From positions 219,178,000 through 219,241,999 of the forward strand of contig NC_073304.1 of NCBI RefSeq assembly GCF_027595985.1: a stretch of DNA of 64,000 nucleotides, given 5' to 3'. Every line of letters starts with the position of its first letter. The first letter of the stretch is position 1. Both the position numbers and the translations under genes were made by a program. Below, piece by piece: positions 30,751-43,200 of this stretch. The notes under the pieces are model-generated. The model saw nothing but the letters and a program-made list of their open reading frames with translations, ran no database searches and was not told where the DNA came from. This DNA is from Sorex araneus (Eukaryota; Chordata; Mammalia; Eulipotyphla; Soricidae).

Positions 30751-33700
30751 CTGGAAAGGAAAAGACAGCCGGTTAGCGGGCTCTGCGTTCCTCGAGTACG
30801 GAAAAGCCCCTAAGGGCCGCTGCGGACAGCATGCGAGAGCGGCCACTGAGCATGCGTGCCCAGGAGTGTCTGTGAGCAGCCTCCAGCTCACCTGGAGCTG
30901 CCTCCCTGCACACCCCCACCCCAACCCCGAGGCCCCCAAGCACGGCACACACACCCACCTTCAAAGCTGAATCCCCCAGGACCACCGAAGAACGCCTTGA
31001 AGATATTGTTTGCATCGAAGTCTGTGGAGGGAGGGGGGAGGACAAAAGGACGGGAAGTAAGCGGTTGAAGAGCAAAGACCCCCAGACAGGACTGCTTCTC
31101 CCCTAAACTTCTGAGGCGGGTGGACCTGCTCTGCCCCAAAGCTCGCACTGGGCCCCTCTCCGTGGGAGGATGTGCTTCCTTCTCTCTAGAAGACTTTCTC
31201 CGCCTCAACCCAGAGGCCGGGCCGCTTTTCAACGGGGAGTGACACCCCCAACTGCCCCCCAGCACTCTCCCAAGCTGCCACTGTGACTGATAAATGACGA
31301 TGAGCACATGGGAGAAAGGGCTGCAGGCTGTCTGCTGCGGCCTGGCCTTGGCTCGTGAAGGCCCTCGGGGTGGTCAGGGAGCAGCAGGGTCACTCCAGTA
31401 GGGCCTAAGGGTGGGACCAGACGGTGCTCTGGGGAGGGGGAACATGGAGCAATGGACACAGAACCCAGGGCTGGCTCGTGTTTGTATACACACACACTGC
31501 ACCTGGCTTGTGTTTATACACACACACACACACACACACACCCCGTCACTTCCATTTTTCCATTTCTTCAATCTACTTAAAGTAGATTTTCATGGTGAAG
31601 GAAAAGAGCTGCCGTCAGAGACAGGAAGCCGAGAACTTTCTTTTGAAGAGAAGCCCCTCCCAAGCTGAGCTCCACTATGTGCTATAGGGCAGTGCTCAGG
31701 CCACCAGGACTGCACCTGGCCACACTGGGGGTCCACACTCAGGGTCCTGCACAAACTAGGTAAGTGCTCCACCACTTGCGCTATCTCTCCGGCCCTGTCT
31801 TAATGCTCAGGCCAGTTTTGTGCTTGGGGGCTCCGAGAGCTACCCTGGGTAGTTGTTTGGAGGCCACGCGGTGCCTGGGCTCCAACTCAGGGCCCCCCAA
31901 ACGGCCAGGCAGCCCCAAGCCCTTTCCTCCATGGAGCACACGATGAAGCAATGCCCTGAGAATTGGGCTTCACTCCATTCTAAGTCTTTTGGGAAAGTGG
32001 AAATTTGTGAGGACCAGGAGAGCATGAGATAAGCTGATGAAAAAGAATGAAAAAGAATGGCCGGTGAATAGAAACAAAACTATTCAGGGCAGCCCCTCAG
32101 GCCTTCTGACGTCTGATCTAGCTACTTTTACTTTTGGTGGGGCCACACCTGGAGGTGCTCAGGGGATCACAGTGGTACCAGGAGATTCGAACCTGGGCTG
32201 GATGTGTGTGAGGCAAGTGCCTAAGCCCCAGCATCACGGCCACGCCCTGTGGCCTGGTCCTGCCTCTCCTTACTGTCTGTTTCTAGCTCTCTGTGCTTCG
32301 ACAGCTCCTCAAAGGTGCTGCCCTTCCTGCCTCTGTTCACGATGGCACCTTGCAACTTGGTATTCCCCCTGTTCCCCCCATTTTTTTTTGGCTTTTTGGG
32401 TCACACCTGGCGATGCACAGGGGTTACTCCTGGCTCTGCACTCAGGAATTACTCCTGGCAGTGCTCAGGGGACCATATGGGATGCTGGGAATCGAACCCG
32501 GGTCGGCCGCGTGCAAGGCAAACGCCCTACCTGCTGTGCTATTGCTCCAGGCCCTCCCCCTGTTCCCTGACCACAGGCTACACTTGACTGTATCCACTGA
32601 AATTCACATCAGATGTCGGGGGTCAGATCTGGTCGATGGGTCAGAGCGTGCAAACCCTAGACTGGTTCCTGGAGGCCAAGAACCCGTTTGATTCATGTTA
32701 CTCCCAGCAGCCCACAGTGCCCCACACATTAGTCATTCACAAAGGGGACACTTTGGAATAGAAATTCCTGCACATCCCTGGCTGAAGAAGTTTCCCTCTG
32801 GAGTGTCTTTAGAACAAATCTGAACATTGCACAGTGCGCACTCACCACCCATATTCATGCCCTCTTCATCCAGGTCCTGCCCACTGTCGTAGCGAGTCTT
32901 TTTCTTGGGATCAGAGAGAATGGTGAAAGCTTCTCCGACTTCTTTGAACTTTTTCTCCTCTTCCTTCTGAACTTCAGCACTAGCTCCGCTGTGCCGATCT
33001 ACCAGGAGGAGTATGGGAAGAACTCAGGTTACTATTTTGGGGGTTTTCGGTTCATTTGGGCAGCCGCACCTGGCAGTGCACAGAACCAGTCCCAATTCCA
33101 TGCTCCAGGGACCATGTGGTACTGCAGACTGGGTTCAGGCCACCGTGTGTGCAAAGTCTGCGCTCTCCAGCTAAGGAAGACAGGCTGAGCGGGGGCCCTT
33201 TCCGGTCTGATTCTGGAACTGCTCTCTTTAAGGCATCTCGTGTGGGCCTGTCTAGCCTGCTCTGCCCAGAGCCCCCGCCCCTGCCCCAGCTCTACCTGGA
33301 TGGTGCATCAAGGCCCGTTTCCGGTAGGCTTTCTTGATCTCGTCCTCGGAGGCGTTCTTGTCCACGCCCAGGATCTTGTAGTAATCTTTCCGCTTACTCT
33401 TCTTCAGTTCCAGCTGTGCATTTTTCAGGAGCTGTTTATGTTCTAGAGGGAGTTATCCAGAGTCAGTGGACAAATCTGAATCTGGTCTCCCTCACTGGGT
33501 GGCAGGCTGGGGAGGGAAAGTTCCTGCCGTGGAGTCAGAAACTTCTCGAACCCCCCCCCCCAAGGGCTGTGACCGTCATCTTCTGGAGCTGAGAACATCC
33601 GCCCCAACTGATGCTCCTCACAGCAGCGGCACCACACAAGGAGGCAAGTCCAAGTGACAGGGAGGGTCGGGACCGGCAAAGTGGGGCCGCGCCAAACCCA

Positions 33701-34243
33701 GGGTCTCGGGTCACTCCTTTTGGGCTGGTGATCAAATATGCTCCGGATACACCTGAGCCCTGAATCAAACTGCTCCCAGGCCCCGCTTCAGGGCGGACAA
33801 GCCAGACAGCACCGTCTCCTGAGAAACAGATGCTCTCAAACCCCTTTACCTTTTGTTTTCTCCGTCTGGTACACCTTCTCATAGTCCCGCACTGCTTCTT
33901 CATACTGTTCCGTGTCCATGTAACTAAGAAGGAAAGAGAGGGCAGCACAGTGCTCAGACATAAGAGGCAAGGGCCTTTTGTATTGCTCAGAGGATGCGGC
34001 TCACGTCAGCAGCACACTTTTAGCTGTGATGTATGAAACGAGGGCCCTTAGCTGAACAAGGAGAGAAATGGATGGGCAGGTCTCAGCTTGAGTGAGTGCT
34101 CCTCTGCTTAAGGCAAAGAGCAACCAAGGGGAGAAAGTATCCTCCAGCTCACAGAGCTACCGAGCGGCCTCACAACGGCCTTGTGGGTGATGGCACCCAC
34201 CTGATCAGCTGAGATTCAAATACATGAGAGAAACAATATGCTT

Positions 34244-34278
<35 letters not shown>

Positions 34279-37200
34279 CTTTTTGGGTCACACCTGGCAA
34301 TGCACAGGTGTCACTCCTGGCTCATGCACTCAGGAATTACTCCTGGTGGTACTCGAGGGACCATATGGGATGCTGGGATTCGAACCCGGGTCGGCCGCGT
34401 GCAAGGCAAATGCCCTACCCCCCTGTGCTATCACTCCAGTCCGAGAGAGAAACAGTATGATGAGAGATCCAGGGTCCCGGAGGGGCACTGAAACCCAGAT
34501 GCAGAGCTAACTCCACCCCAAAAATGTGGGATTAGCGGGCCGAGAAGGGCAAGCTCATGGTGCTGGCGGCTCCGCAAAAAATCAGCAATCCAAAGATGCA
34601 CGTGAAGCTCTGACAGAAAAGGAGACTTGCTCCTACCCTGGGAAGTGTGAAGGAAAGGAGAAGGTGGCCCGAGAGGGCGCGGGAGGGATTTTGTGTGCTC
34701 AGCTGTCGCTAGACCTTTCAAAGGTCTCTTCTCTTTGAATGGTGATCAAATAAGCTCCAGATATACTGAGCCCTGAGTCATTTTCCACATCCCGGGAAAC
34801 TCCCTGGCTCGAACACTGGCCCCTGATCCCACAGATCACAGCTGGCACTCCAGAGACACAACCAAATCCTCAAGCCCACCAGGCCTGAGGTCAGGGCAGG
34901 AGCAGATACTGTTGTGGCTTTGTCTCTACCCGCCCCACAGCCCCCAACCCGTGGCCAAGAAACACACAAACTGTGACAGACCAATGCCCAGCAGATCTAG
35001 GCCACAATGGCTACTGGGAGCGCGGCAAACTTTGTTTATACGATGGAACAGAACATAGACTAAAGACAACGGGGGACTGACAGCCCTGTGTGTCAGAAAG
35101 AGGTTACAAATAAATGCATTAAATAAGCTCATATTCCGGAGACGTGGTTCTTTATTTATTTACTTATTATAATATTAGAATTCTGTGCATTTAAAAATAA
35201 TATTTTTTGGGGGGTGTGTTGAGTCACCCTCAGCGATGCTCAGAGGTTAGTTCTGGCTCTGCATTCAGGAATTACGCCTGATGGTGCTCAGGGAACCATA
35301 TGAGATGCTGGGGATTGAACCTTGGGTACGCTGTGCGCAAGGCAAACACCCTACCCGCTGTACTATGGCTCCGGTCCCTCATGTGCCTTTTTAACACCTA
35401 CTTAAAAATAACTCAATGATATGCTTACATTTTTTTTTTTTTCAGTGCTGGAGAGAGTAGGAAGTGGAGCTCTCTAGCAGTGACCAGAGCGATAGAAAAA
35501 AATCTAGTATTGTCCCAACTTCAGGGGACGAACAGTGACAGGCCTCTGGTAAGGTTTCCTGAACTAATCTCCAGCACTTCGTCCATCCCAGCTGCCAAGA
35601 TCTGGCTCAACTGTTCCACCAGAGCACTCGGCGCATCCTGGGATCTCAAGAGACTGTTCTTTCTTACCACGAACATAAGGGCGGGTCTGCTCAGAGTGAT
35701 TCCTGATTTGTGTTATTGTACACAAAGAAAATAATCCTTCATCCCATTGTCATCGTATCAAGAATTTCCTCTTCTCTTCCCACTCTATGTTCAGAGCATT
35801 CCAAACATCATGTATCCAGAGAGGGGATTTTCCTTTCTTACTATTACAGTACAAGGAACATTGTGTATGGAACATTCTGTGTCCTGTTAAAATAAATCTG
35901 GAGCTCGGGCAAAGGGTATTCATACATCTTTCAAAGCTTCCACATTTGCTAGTTGCTCTCCAAAGCTGACTGACAGGTGGTCTCACAAAATACAGAATTC
36001 TAGGTATTTTTCTTTTCTTTGTGTTTTTGGGTCACACCTGGCCATACTCCAAGATTACTCAGGGACCATACAGGGTGCTGTGGATCAAACCCTGGGTTGG
36101 CTGCATGTGAGGCAAATGCCTTACCCACTGTACTATCGCTCCAGGACCTCTAGTTATTTTTTCATTTGACACTTAAAATCAGAAGAGAGGTCCTTACAGG
36201 GTTAAGAGATCTGCTTTGCAGGCACCTGGCCCTGCTTCAATACCTGGCATGTCTGGGAGCGGTGCCTGAGCAGTCACGGATAATAATCCTTAAGCATCGC
36301 TGGGTGGTCCAAAAACAAGAAAAGAGCAAAAGCAGATGTTTTTGGGAAAACTATACGGCAGGCAGTAAACCATTCCGTACCACTGAGAAACTGGAAGCTA
36401 AAGAACCTTCAGGCGTCTGTCACAGCGTTGGGCTCTGAGGACCGTATTTCAAAATATGGAATGAAATGAGTGCTGGTCACAGTAACCAGGTCTTCCAGGG
36501 ACTTGAAACACAGGACACTCACCCCTGGGCAGTTCTCTCCTAGCCTTCAAGCTCCAGGTGAGGAGTCAGGTGGATTCTAGAGTCAGAAACAGGAGCGCTA
36601 GGGGGGCCCCTACTCGGAAGGTGAATCTGGGTGCTGGAGGTGGGAATACTCTGGAACTGGATCACCTACTCTGGTGGAGATCTCACAAGGGGGTTCCTCG
36701 TACAGCTGGGAGTCAAGTCAGATTAAATCCCTTCTTCTTCTTCTTTTTTTTTCTTTTTAAGTCACACCCAGCGATGCTCAGGGGCTACTCCTGGCTCTGC
36801 ACTCAGGAATTACTTCTGGTGGTGTTGGGGGACCATATGGGATGCTGGGAATCGAATGTGGGTCTACCTCATGCAAGGCAAATTCCCTACCCAGATTAAA
36901 TCCCTTTCAACCATAAAGCCATAAACCTAGAGGTGGGGGAAGGACCAAGTGACACATCCCTGGGTCCATGATGCGGCCCTGCCTTCAGCGAAAACTCCCT
37001 CTCTCCTCCATAAAACTCATCTTCCCTAACCCAGCAGAAACAGGGTAACTGTTGGCCAGAGATACTTGACTTCTTTCCTCTATGTACCACACATCCAACC
37101 AAGTACTTATTGAGTCAGCACCGCCCAGTGCAAAGTGCAGTATGCAGTATGAAATCTCCACAGGGAATGGGCTTAACTTTCTTTTGGGGGATCACATCCA

Positions 37201-40200
37201 ACAGTGCTCAGGGGCTACTCTTGGCTCAATGCTTGTCAGGGGGCTTTTGTGGAGATGTCAGGGAATTAATGTGGTGCTGGAGCTTGAACCCTGGCCTCCT
37301 GCCAGCCAAGTGCACACTCAGCCTGCTCTCTCCCCAGCCCGGGGCTTCCTTTTCACAACAGGGATTTGGGTCAGGCATCAGAAGAAACTGACAGACTGTG
37401 AGGGGTATGAAGGCACAGGCACGGGAGACGGCGGGGTGCTGGGCAGTCTCGTGCGCCAGAGGTCTCTCTACAAAGAGGGTCTAGGGCTCTCTTGGAGGCA
37501 GGGGGAAGGACTAAATGACCTCACAGCATCCCTGGGTCCATGATGCAGTCCCGCTGGCAGCGACAACTTCCGCTCCCCTCCCCGCAGGCACTCACCACTG
37601 AGCCCTTCTCAAGTAGGCTTTTATGTATGTGTCGTCGAGTTTCACCGCATTCGTACAGTCTTCTATGGCGTCATCTAGTTTCCTAAGCTTCAGGAGAGAG
37701 CGCACAGTCATACCCCACATCTTTGGAGAAGAGGGGAGCCCAGAAGCAGTGAACATGCTTCAGAACCCCCAATTTTACTGCATCGTCATCGCCAATTTGA
37801 TGCCGAATCTCCCTGCCCCACACCCTTAAAGTAGGATGTTTACATTATGTGAATTAAAAAGAAAAAAAATGAGGGGCCAGAGCGATAGCAGTAGGGTGTT
37901 TGCTTGCACTTGACCGACCCAGGCTCAATTCTCAGCATCCCATATACCCCAAGCACCGCCAGGAGTAACTCCCGAGTGCTCCAGCCCCACACTGCTTTCA
38001 AAGAAGCATGGTGACCATCAGTCCTGCCGGAGAAAAATACCCAAGGCCAACCTCTTATTTGAGTTCTCTTCAAATCACACATAAGAAAGAAAAGAGCCAC
38101 TTGCTCAAGCACAGAAGTAGCAGGAAGGAAAAAAGCTTCTAACAAGCTGAAACCCAAAACCTCTCCTCAACAGTTTCCTATGGACATGCAGTATTCTCTG
38201 TCCTTCTATATATTCTCTATACTTCTTGATGTCCCTTAAAAATATCTCCATATACCCCAAGACATAAATCAAGTGCTTACCTTGGAATTAACCGTACCCC
38301 GATTACAGTAGAGTTTAGCATTTGTCTTTATATTGTTGGGGTCAATCCCCAGGGCTTCTGTGTACAATTCATATGCTAGCTTGTAATTTCCTTCTTTAAA
38401 CGCTTTATTCCCATCTTCTTTCTTTGCCTTAAGTGCTTTGGCATTCTACAGAGAAAAAAAGCAATTAAATCAGTACCCCAGAGTCAGTTTACTGTGAAGG
38501 TTTCAGAGTCTATTTCCAATTTCTCAAATTCTAATGGTTTAGCACCACGCAGGCCGCCCCCTTCCCTGCCACCATGCACACATGGGCTATTTGTGCTCAT
38601 AAGTGCGTCCTACAGAGTGGACAGGGAAAAAAACATTAAAGAGTACCAATGACACCTGGGTCAGCCAGAGCTTACTTCCACCCCCTAAGATAAGCATCAT
38701 TAGCTTTTCTTCACTGCGAAAAGAAAAAAAGTTCTGTGGCTGGAGAAAGGGATAGTACAGGGGTAGGACTTTTGCCCTACACGCAGCCAACCTTAAATCG
38801 AACCCCAGCACTGCAAATGGTTCCCTGAGAACCACTAGGAGTGATCCCTGAATCCAGAGCCAGAAGTACCCCTTAAGCACTGCCAGGTCTGACCCAAAGA
38901 AAAACGTTCCTAGCCTGTGTGATTGTATTTACCAAACATCCTGACAAGGCAGAAGATATGTTCCTTGTGATTCTAAAACCGTTCATTCTAATCTTAAAAG
39001 CTCACATCTTTCTGTACCATTCGTGGCTGATGTCTAGAACTTACTCTGCAAGCAATGCAGGCCTTCTCATGATCAGGGGCCATCCTGAGAGCCTGCACAA
39101 AAAACTGAACTGCCTTCTCAATACAATCTTCGTAATAAAGGCAAAGACCTCGTACGTACAAAGCGTCTGCGTTGGTGGAATCCATTCGCAAAATGTCACT
39201 GCAACAGATAGAAAAGAGCACATTTAGGGGCCGGAGAGATGGCACAGCAGGTGGGGCATTTGCCTTGAGACATGGCAGACCCAGATTTGGTTTCTGGCAC
39301 CACAAATGGCCCCCCAAGCAGTGCCAGGAATAATTCCTGAATGCAGAGCCAGGAGTGTGGCCCCCAAACAAAAACAAAAAGGGGAGCGGGGTAAGAAGGG
39401 CATATTCAGTATGGTCTGGATCTCACCACTTCTATCATTTGTGGCTGGTTTTATTCCTTTTTTTTTTTTGGCTTTTTGGGTCACACCTGGCTATGCACAG
39501 GGGTTACTCCTGGCTCTGCACTCAGGAATTACTCCTGATGGTGCTCAGGGGACCATATGGGATGCTGGGAATCGAATCCAGGTCAGCCTCGTGCAAGGCA
39601 AATGTCCTACCCGCAGTGCTATCGCTCCAGCCCCTGGTTTTATTCTTACTTTGTTGTCTATTATGAAAGGAATTTAAGAGCAGACAGATTCTCAGGAACT
39701 TGTCTGCAAAATAAGCCACCTGTACCGACCTTGAATACACTTCTGGCCTCTCATCATCTTACTTAGAACAAAAGCTGACAAATTCAGAGAGCTAAATTCT
39801 GCCCACCACTGGCTTCTGTAAGTAAAACTTTACAGTTTTGTAGCCACAACACATTACAATGGCAGAATTCAATACTTAAGATGTACGGCTGGGTAAAATT
39901 CAAAAACACTTGCTATCTGGCCCTTTATGGAGTTTGTAACCTTCTGGAGAGGATAAGGACTACATTTAAAAAGCAAATAAAACAAACAAACAAAAAAATC
40001 ACACACCTGTTTTTCACATGAGTTCCAGCAGCTATTATACTCCTAGGGGTTTTCAAATCCAGCTTGACCTTTGGGCTTTACGTCTCCGGAAGGTCTGATC
40101 TACCCAAACTGGCCTATCCACAAAGCCTATGGCAGTCCCTGAGGGAGAGCTGCCAAACAGCACGGCCCAGTGACACCCAGCATTTCAATACAAAACTGGC

Positions 40201-43200
40201 CTGACTTACCTGGCCACGGACTGTGCTTCTGGATAACGACCCAGCATGGCTAAGCATTCTGCTTTGAGAATTTTGAATCGATGACAAGCAGGGGCAAATT
40301 CTAGGGCACGGTCCATGCAAAAGACAACCTGTGGGAAGGAAGAAAGCATTGTGAGACTCTTCTTCCTGGATTCTAGAAACATTCTCACTTTCATTTGGCC
40401 ACAGGGAGCAGAGTCACAGAATTGAAACAATGTACAATTGTTTAAGAACAATTTTTAAGAACAATTGTTCTTAAACAAAGTTTAAGAACAAGTCTAGGGG
40501 CCGGAGAGATAGCACAGCGGGTAGGGTGTTTGCCTTGCACGCGGCCGACCTGGGTTCGATCCCCGGCATCCCATATGGTCCCCCAAGCACTGCCAGGAGT
40601 AATTCCTGAGTGCAAAGCCAGGAGTAACCCCTGAGCATCACTGGGTGTGACCCAAAAAGAAAAAAAAAAAAAACCAAAAAGAACAAGTCTAGCTCATTTG
40701 AATAAACTATTGACAAGGGAATAGCAAAATAATCTGATATGAAATCAATGCTCCCCACTTCCAAAACTGCTCAGTCCACTTCTTCCTGTACCAATGAATG
40801 TCACATTTTACTGATTACCTTGGTGACCATTCTACCATTTCAACTTTGATAAAGAAATATATTATAAAACAGTAAACTGATATATATGTGTGTGTGTATA
40901 AAGTAAAATGGTTCATTCTAAATAGACTATTCAGATATTATACCCATTATGTTGCTATATAACCCCCAAGTCAAGTCTCTAACAGAGCCAGGGACAGGGG
41001 TGAGGGTGACGAGAGAGAAGATTTTTAGGATTAGTTCATTCTTTTGGCTTCATTAAGGCCCTCCATGTATGTCCGCTTTTTTCTTTTCAGAAGCTTGTTC
41101 TTTGGACTTTCATTTTGGTTTAGCAGTTATCCCTCGGAGATTCTGCAGAACCAAATTCTCCTCAGAGGACAACTGACCATGAGAAGACATTTCGAGTTAA
41201 CAGGACAACAAATCCTTCTAAAAATCTGGATGAAATTTCTTCTAAAATGAAATTCAGAAATTTAGAAGCAGAAATAACTCAAAAGTTATTTTGTTTTTTT
41301 TAAATTAAAACTTTTTTTTTTTTGCTTTTTTTGGGTCACACCCAGCAATGCTGAGGGGTTACTGCTGGCTTTGCACTCAGGAATTACTCCTGGCATGCTT
41401 GGGGGACCATATGGGATGCTGGGGATCGAACCCGGGTCGGTGGCGTGTAAGGCATGTGGCCAACCTGGGTTCAATTTCCAGCATCCCATATGGTCCCCTG
41501 AGCACCACCAGGGATAATTCCTGAGTGCAGAGCCACGAGTAACCCCTGTGCATTGCCTGGTGTGACCCAAAAAGAAAAAAAAAAGTTATTTTGTAACAGG
41601 AGACTGGTTAGAAAATGTAATCATACACTGTGTCTTACAAGCGCTTCATATACAACTATGGAAAGGCTTCGAAGGTCTGTTAAAAAAAAAGGGGGGGAAG
41701 CAAAGTTCAGAACTCTATATTTGGTGCAAAAATGAAGAAAATTAAGACTATTTTTACTTATGTAAAACAGAACTGGAAGGAAATAAGGGAAGTGAAAATA
41801 ATAGATGATCCACGGGGTGAGGCAGATGGGGACAGCCGTGTCTGGGGAGACACTGGTCACTGATTATGAGCATCTGCTTACACTTTCTAGCTTTTGAATT
41901 ATGAACTGCACCTACTCAAAAATTCGAATTTGGGGCTAGAGCGATAGCACAGCGGGTAGGGCGTATGCCTTGCACGCGACCGACCCGGGTTCGATTCTCA
42001 GCATCCCATATGGTCCCCTGAGCACCGCCAGGGATAATTCCTGAGTGCAGAGCCAGGAGTAACCCCTGTGCAGAGCCAGGTGTGACCCAAAAAGAAAAAG
42101 AAAAAAAAAAAACCCAAAAAATCGAACTTAGGGGCTGAGAAGACCATTCAAGGGCTGGAGCATATGCGTTACGCCCTGGAGCTTGGGTTTGAGCTCCAGC
42201 ACCTCATGGTCCCCAGTTCCCCCAGAGCAACCCCCAGGGGCCCGGAGTAGCCCGTGAGCAGCTCTAGGTATGGCTCCAAAAAGCTGGGACCCTAAATTTT
42301 AAAAATATGAGGAAGTTGGGGCTGGAGAGATGGTATAGCGGGTAGTGTGTTTGCCTTGCACACTGCTGACCTGAGTTCGATCCCTGGCACCCCTGAGCAC
42401 TGCCAGGAGTGATCCCTGAGAGTAGAGCCAGGAGCAAGTCCTGGGCATTGCTGGGTGTGCTTCCCCCAACGCCCCCAAGAGGAAGAGATAGGTAGTTAGA
42501 TCAAAGGGTTAAAGTGCAAGCGTTAAAAAACTGGGGGTGGGGATGGGGGGGGTAGTGGCATAGTACAGCAGATAGTGCTTGCCTTGCACTTGATCGGCAC
42601 AGGTACAATCCCCAGCATCCCATAAAGTCTCCCGTGTACCACCAAGAGTAATTCCTGAACCAGGACTAACCACTGTGCATCACCAGACAGGTGACCCGCT
42701 CCAAACAAAAAAAAAAGCAAAATGGCGAGACCGGGGCACTGGACACAGCAAGCAGGTAGGGCACTTGCCTTGCCTTGGACACATTAGACTTGGGTGGGTC
42801 GTTCCTGATGTCCCACATGGTTCCCCCAAGCCTTGCCAGTGATCCCTGTGCACAGAGTAGGGAGTAAGCCCTGAGCACGTCCAGGTATAACCCCTCACCC
42901 CTGCCAAAAAAAAAAAAAAATGGGGGAGGGGCCACATGTAGAATTGTTCGAGGGCTACTTCTTTACAGGGCAGAGGACTGAGCCTGGGGTCCGCACATGT
43001 AAAGAACACACGATTGCCTTTGAGTTCCCTGCCTGGCCTGAGATGCATGCTCTGCTCTGCACGCTGGGGGCCTGAATTTGGTCCCATGAGCACCAGCAGC
43101 AGTGTTCCCGAAACGCCAAACTGGGGGAGTAGTCCCTGAGCACAGAAACCAAATGAACCTACTGGCCGCAGGCAAACACCATGAACTAGCCCACCAGGAA

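Noticed and set aside
40454-40475. Glucocorticoid response element (AGAACA..TGTTCT)
   Set aside because: The spacer is two bases, not the three required by the receptor dimer; more likely a simple palindrome.
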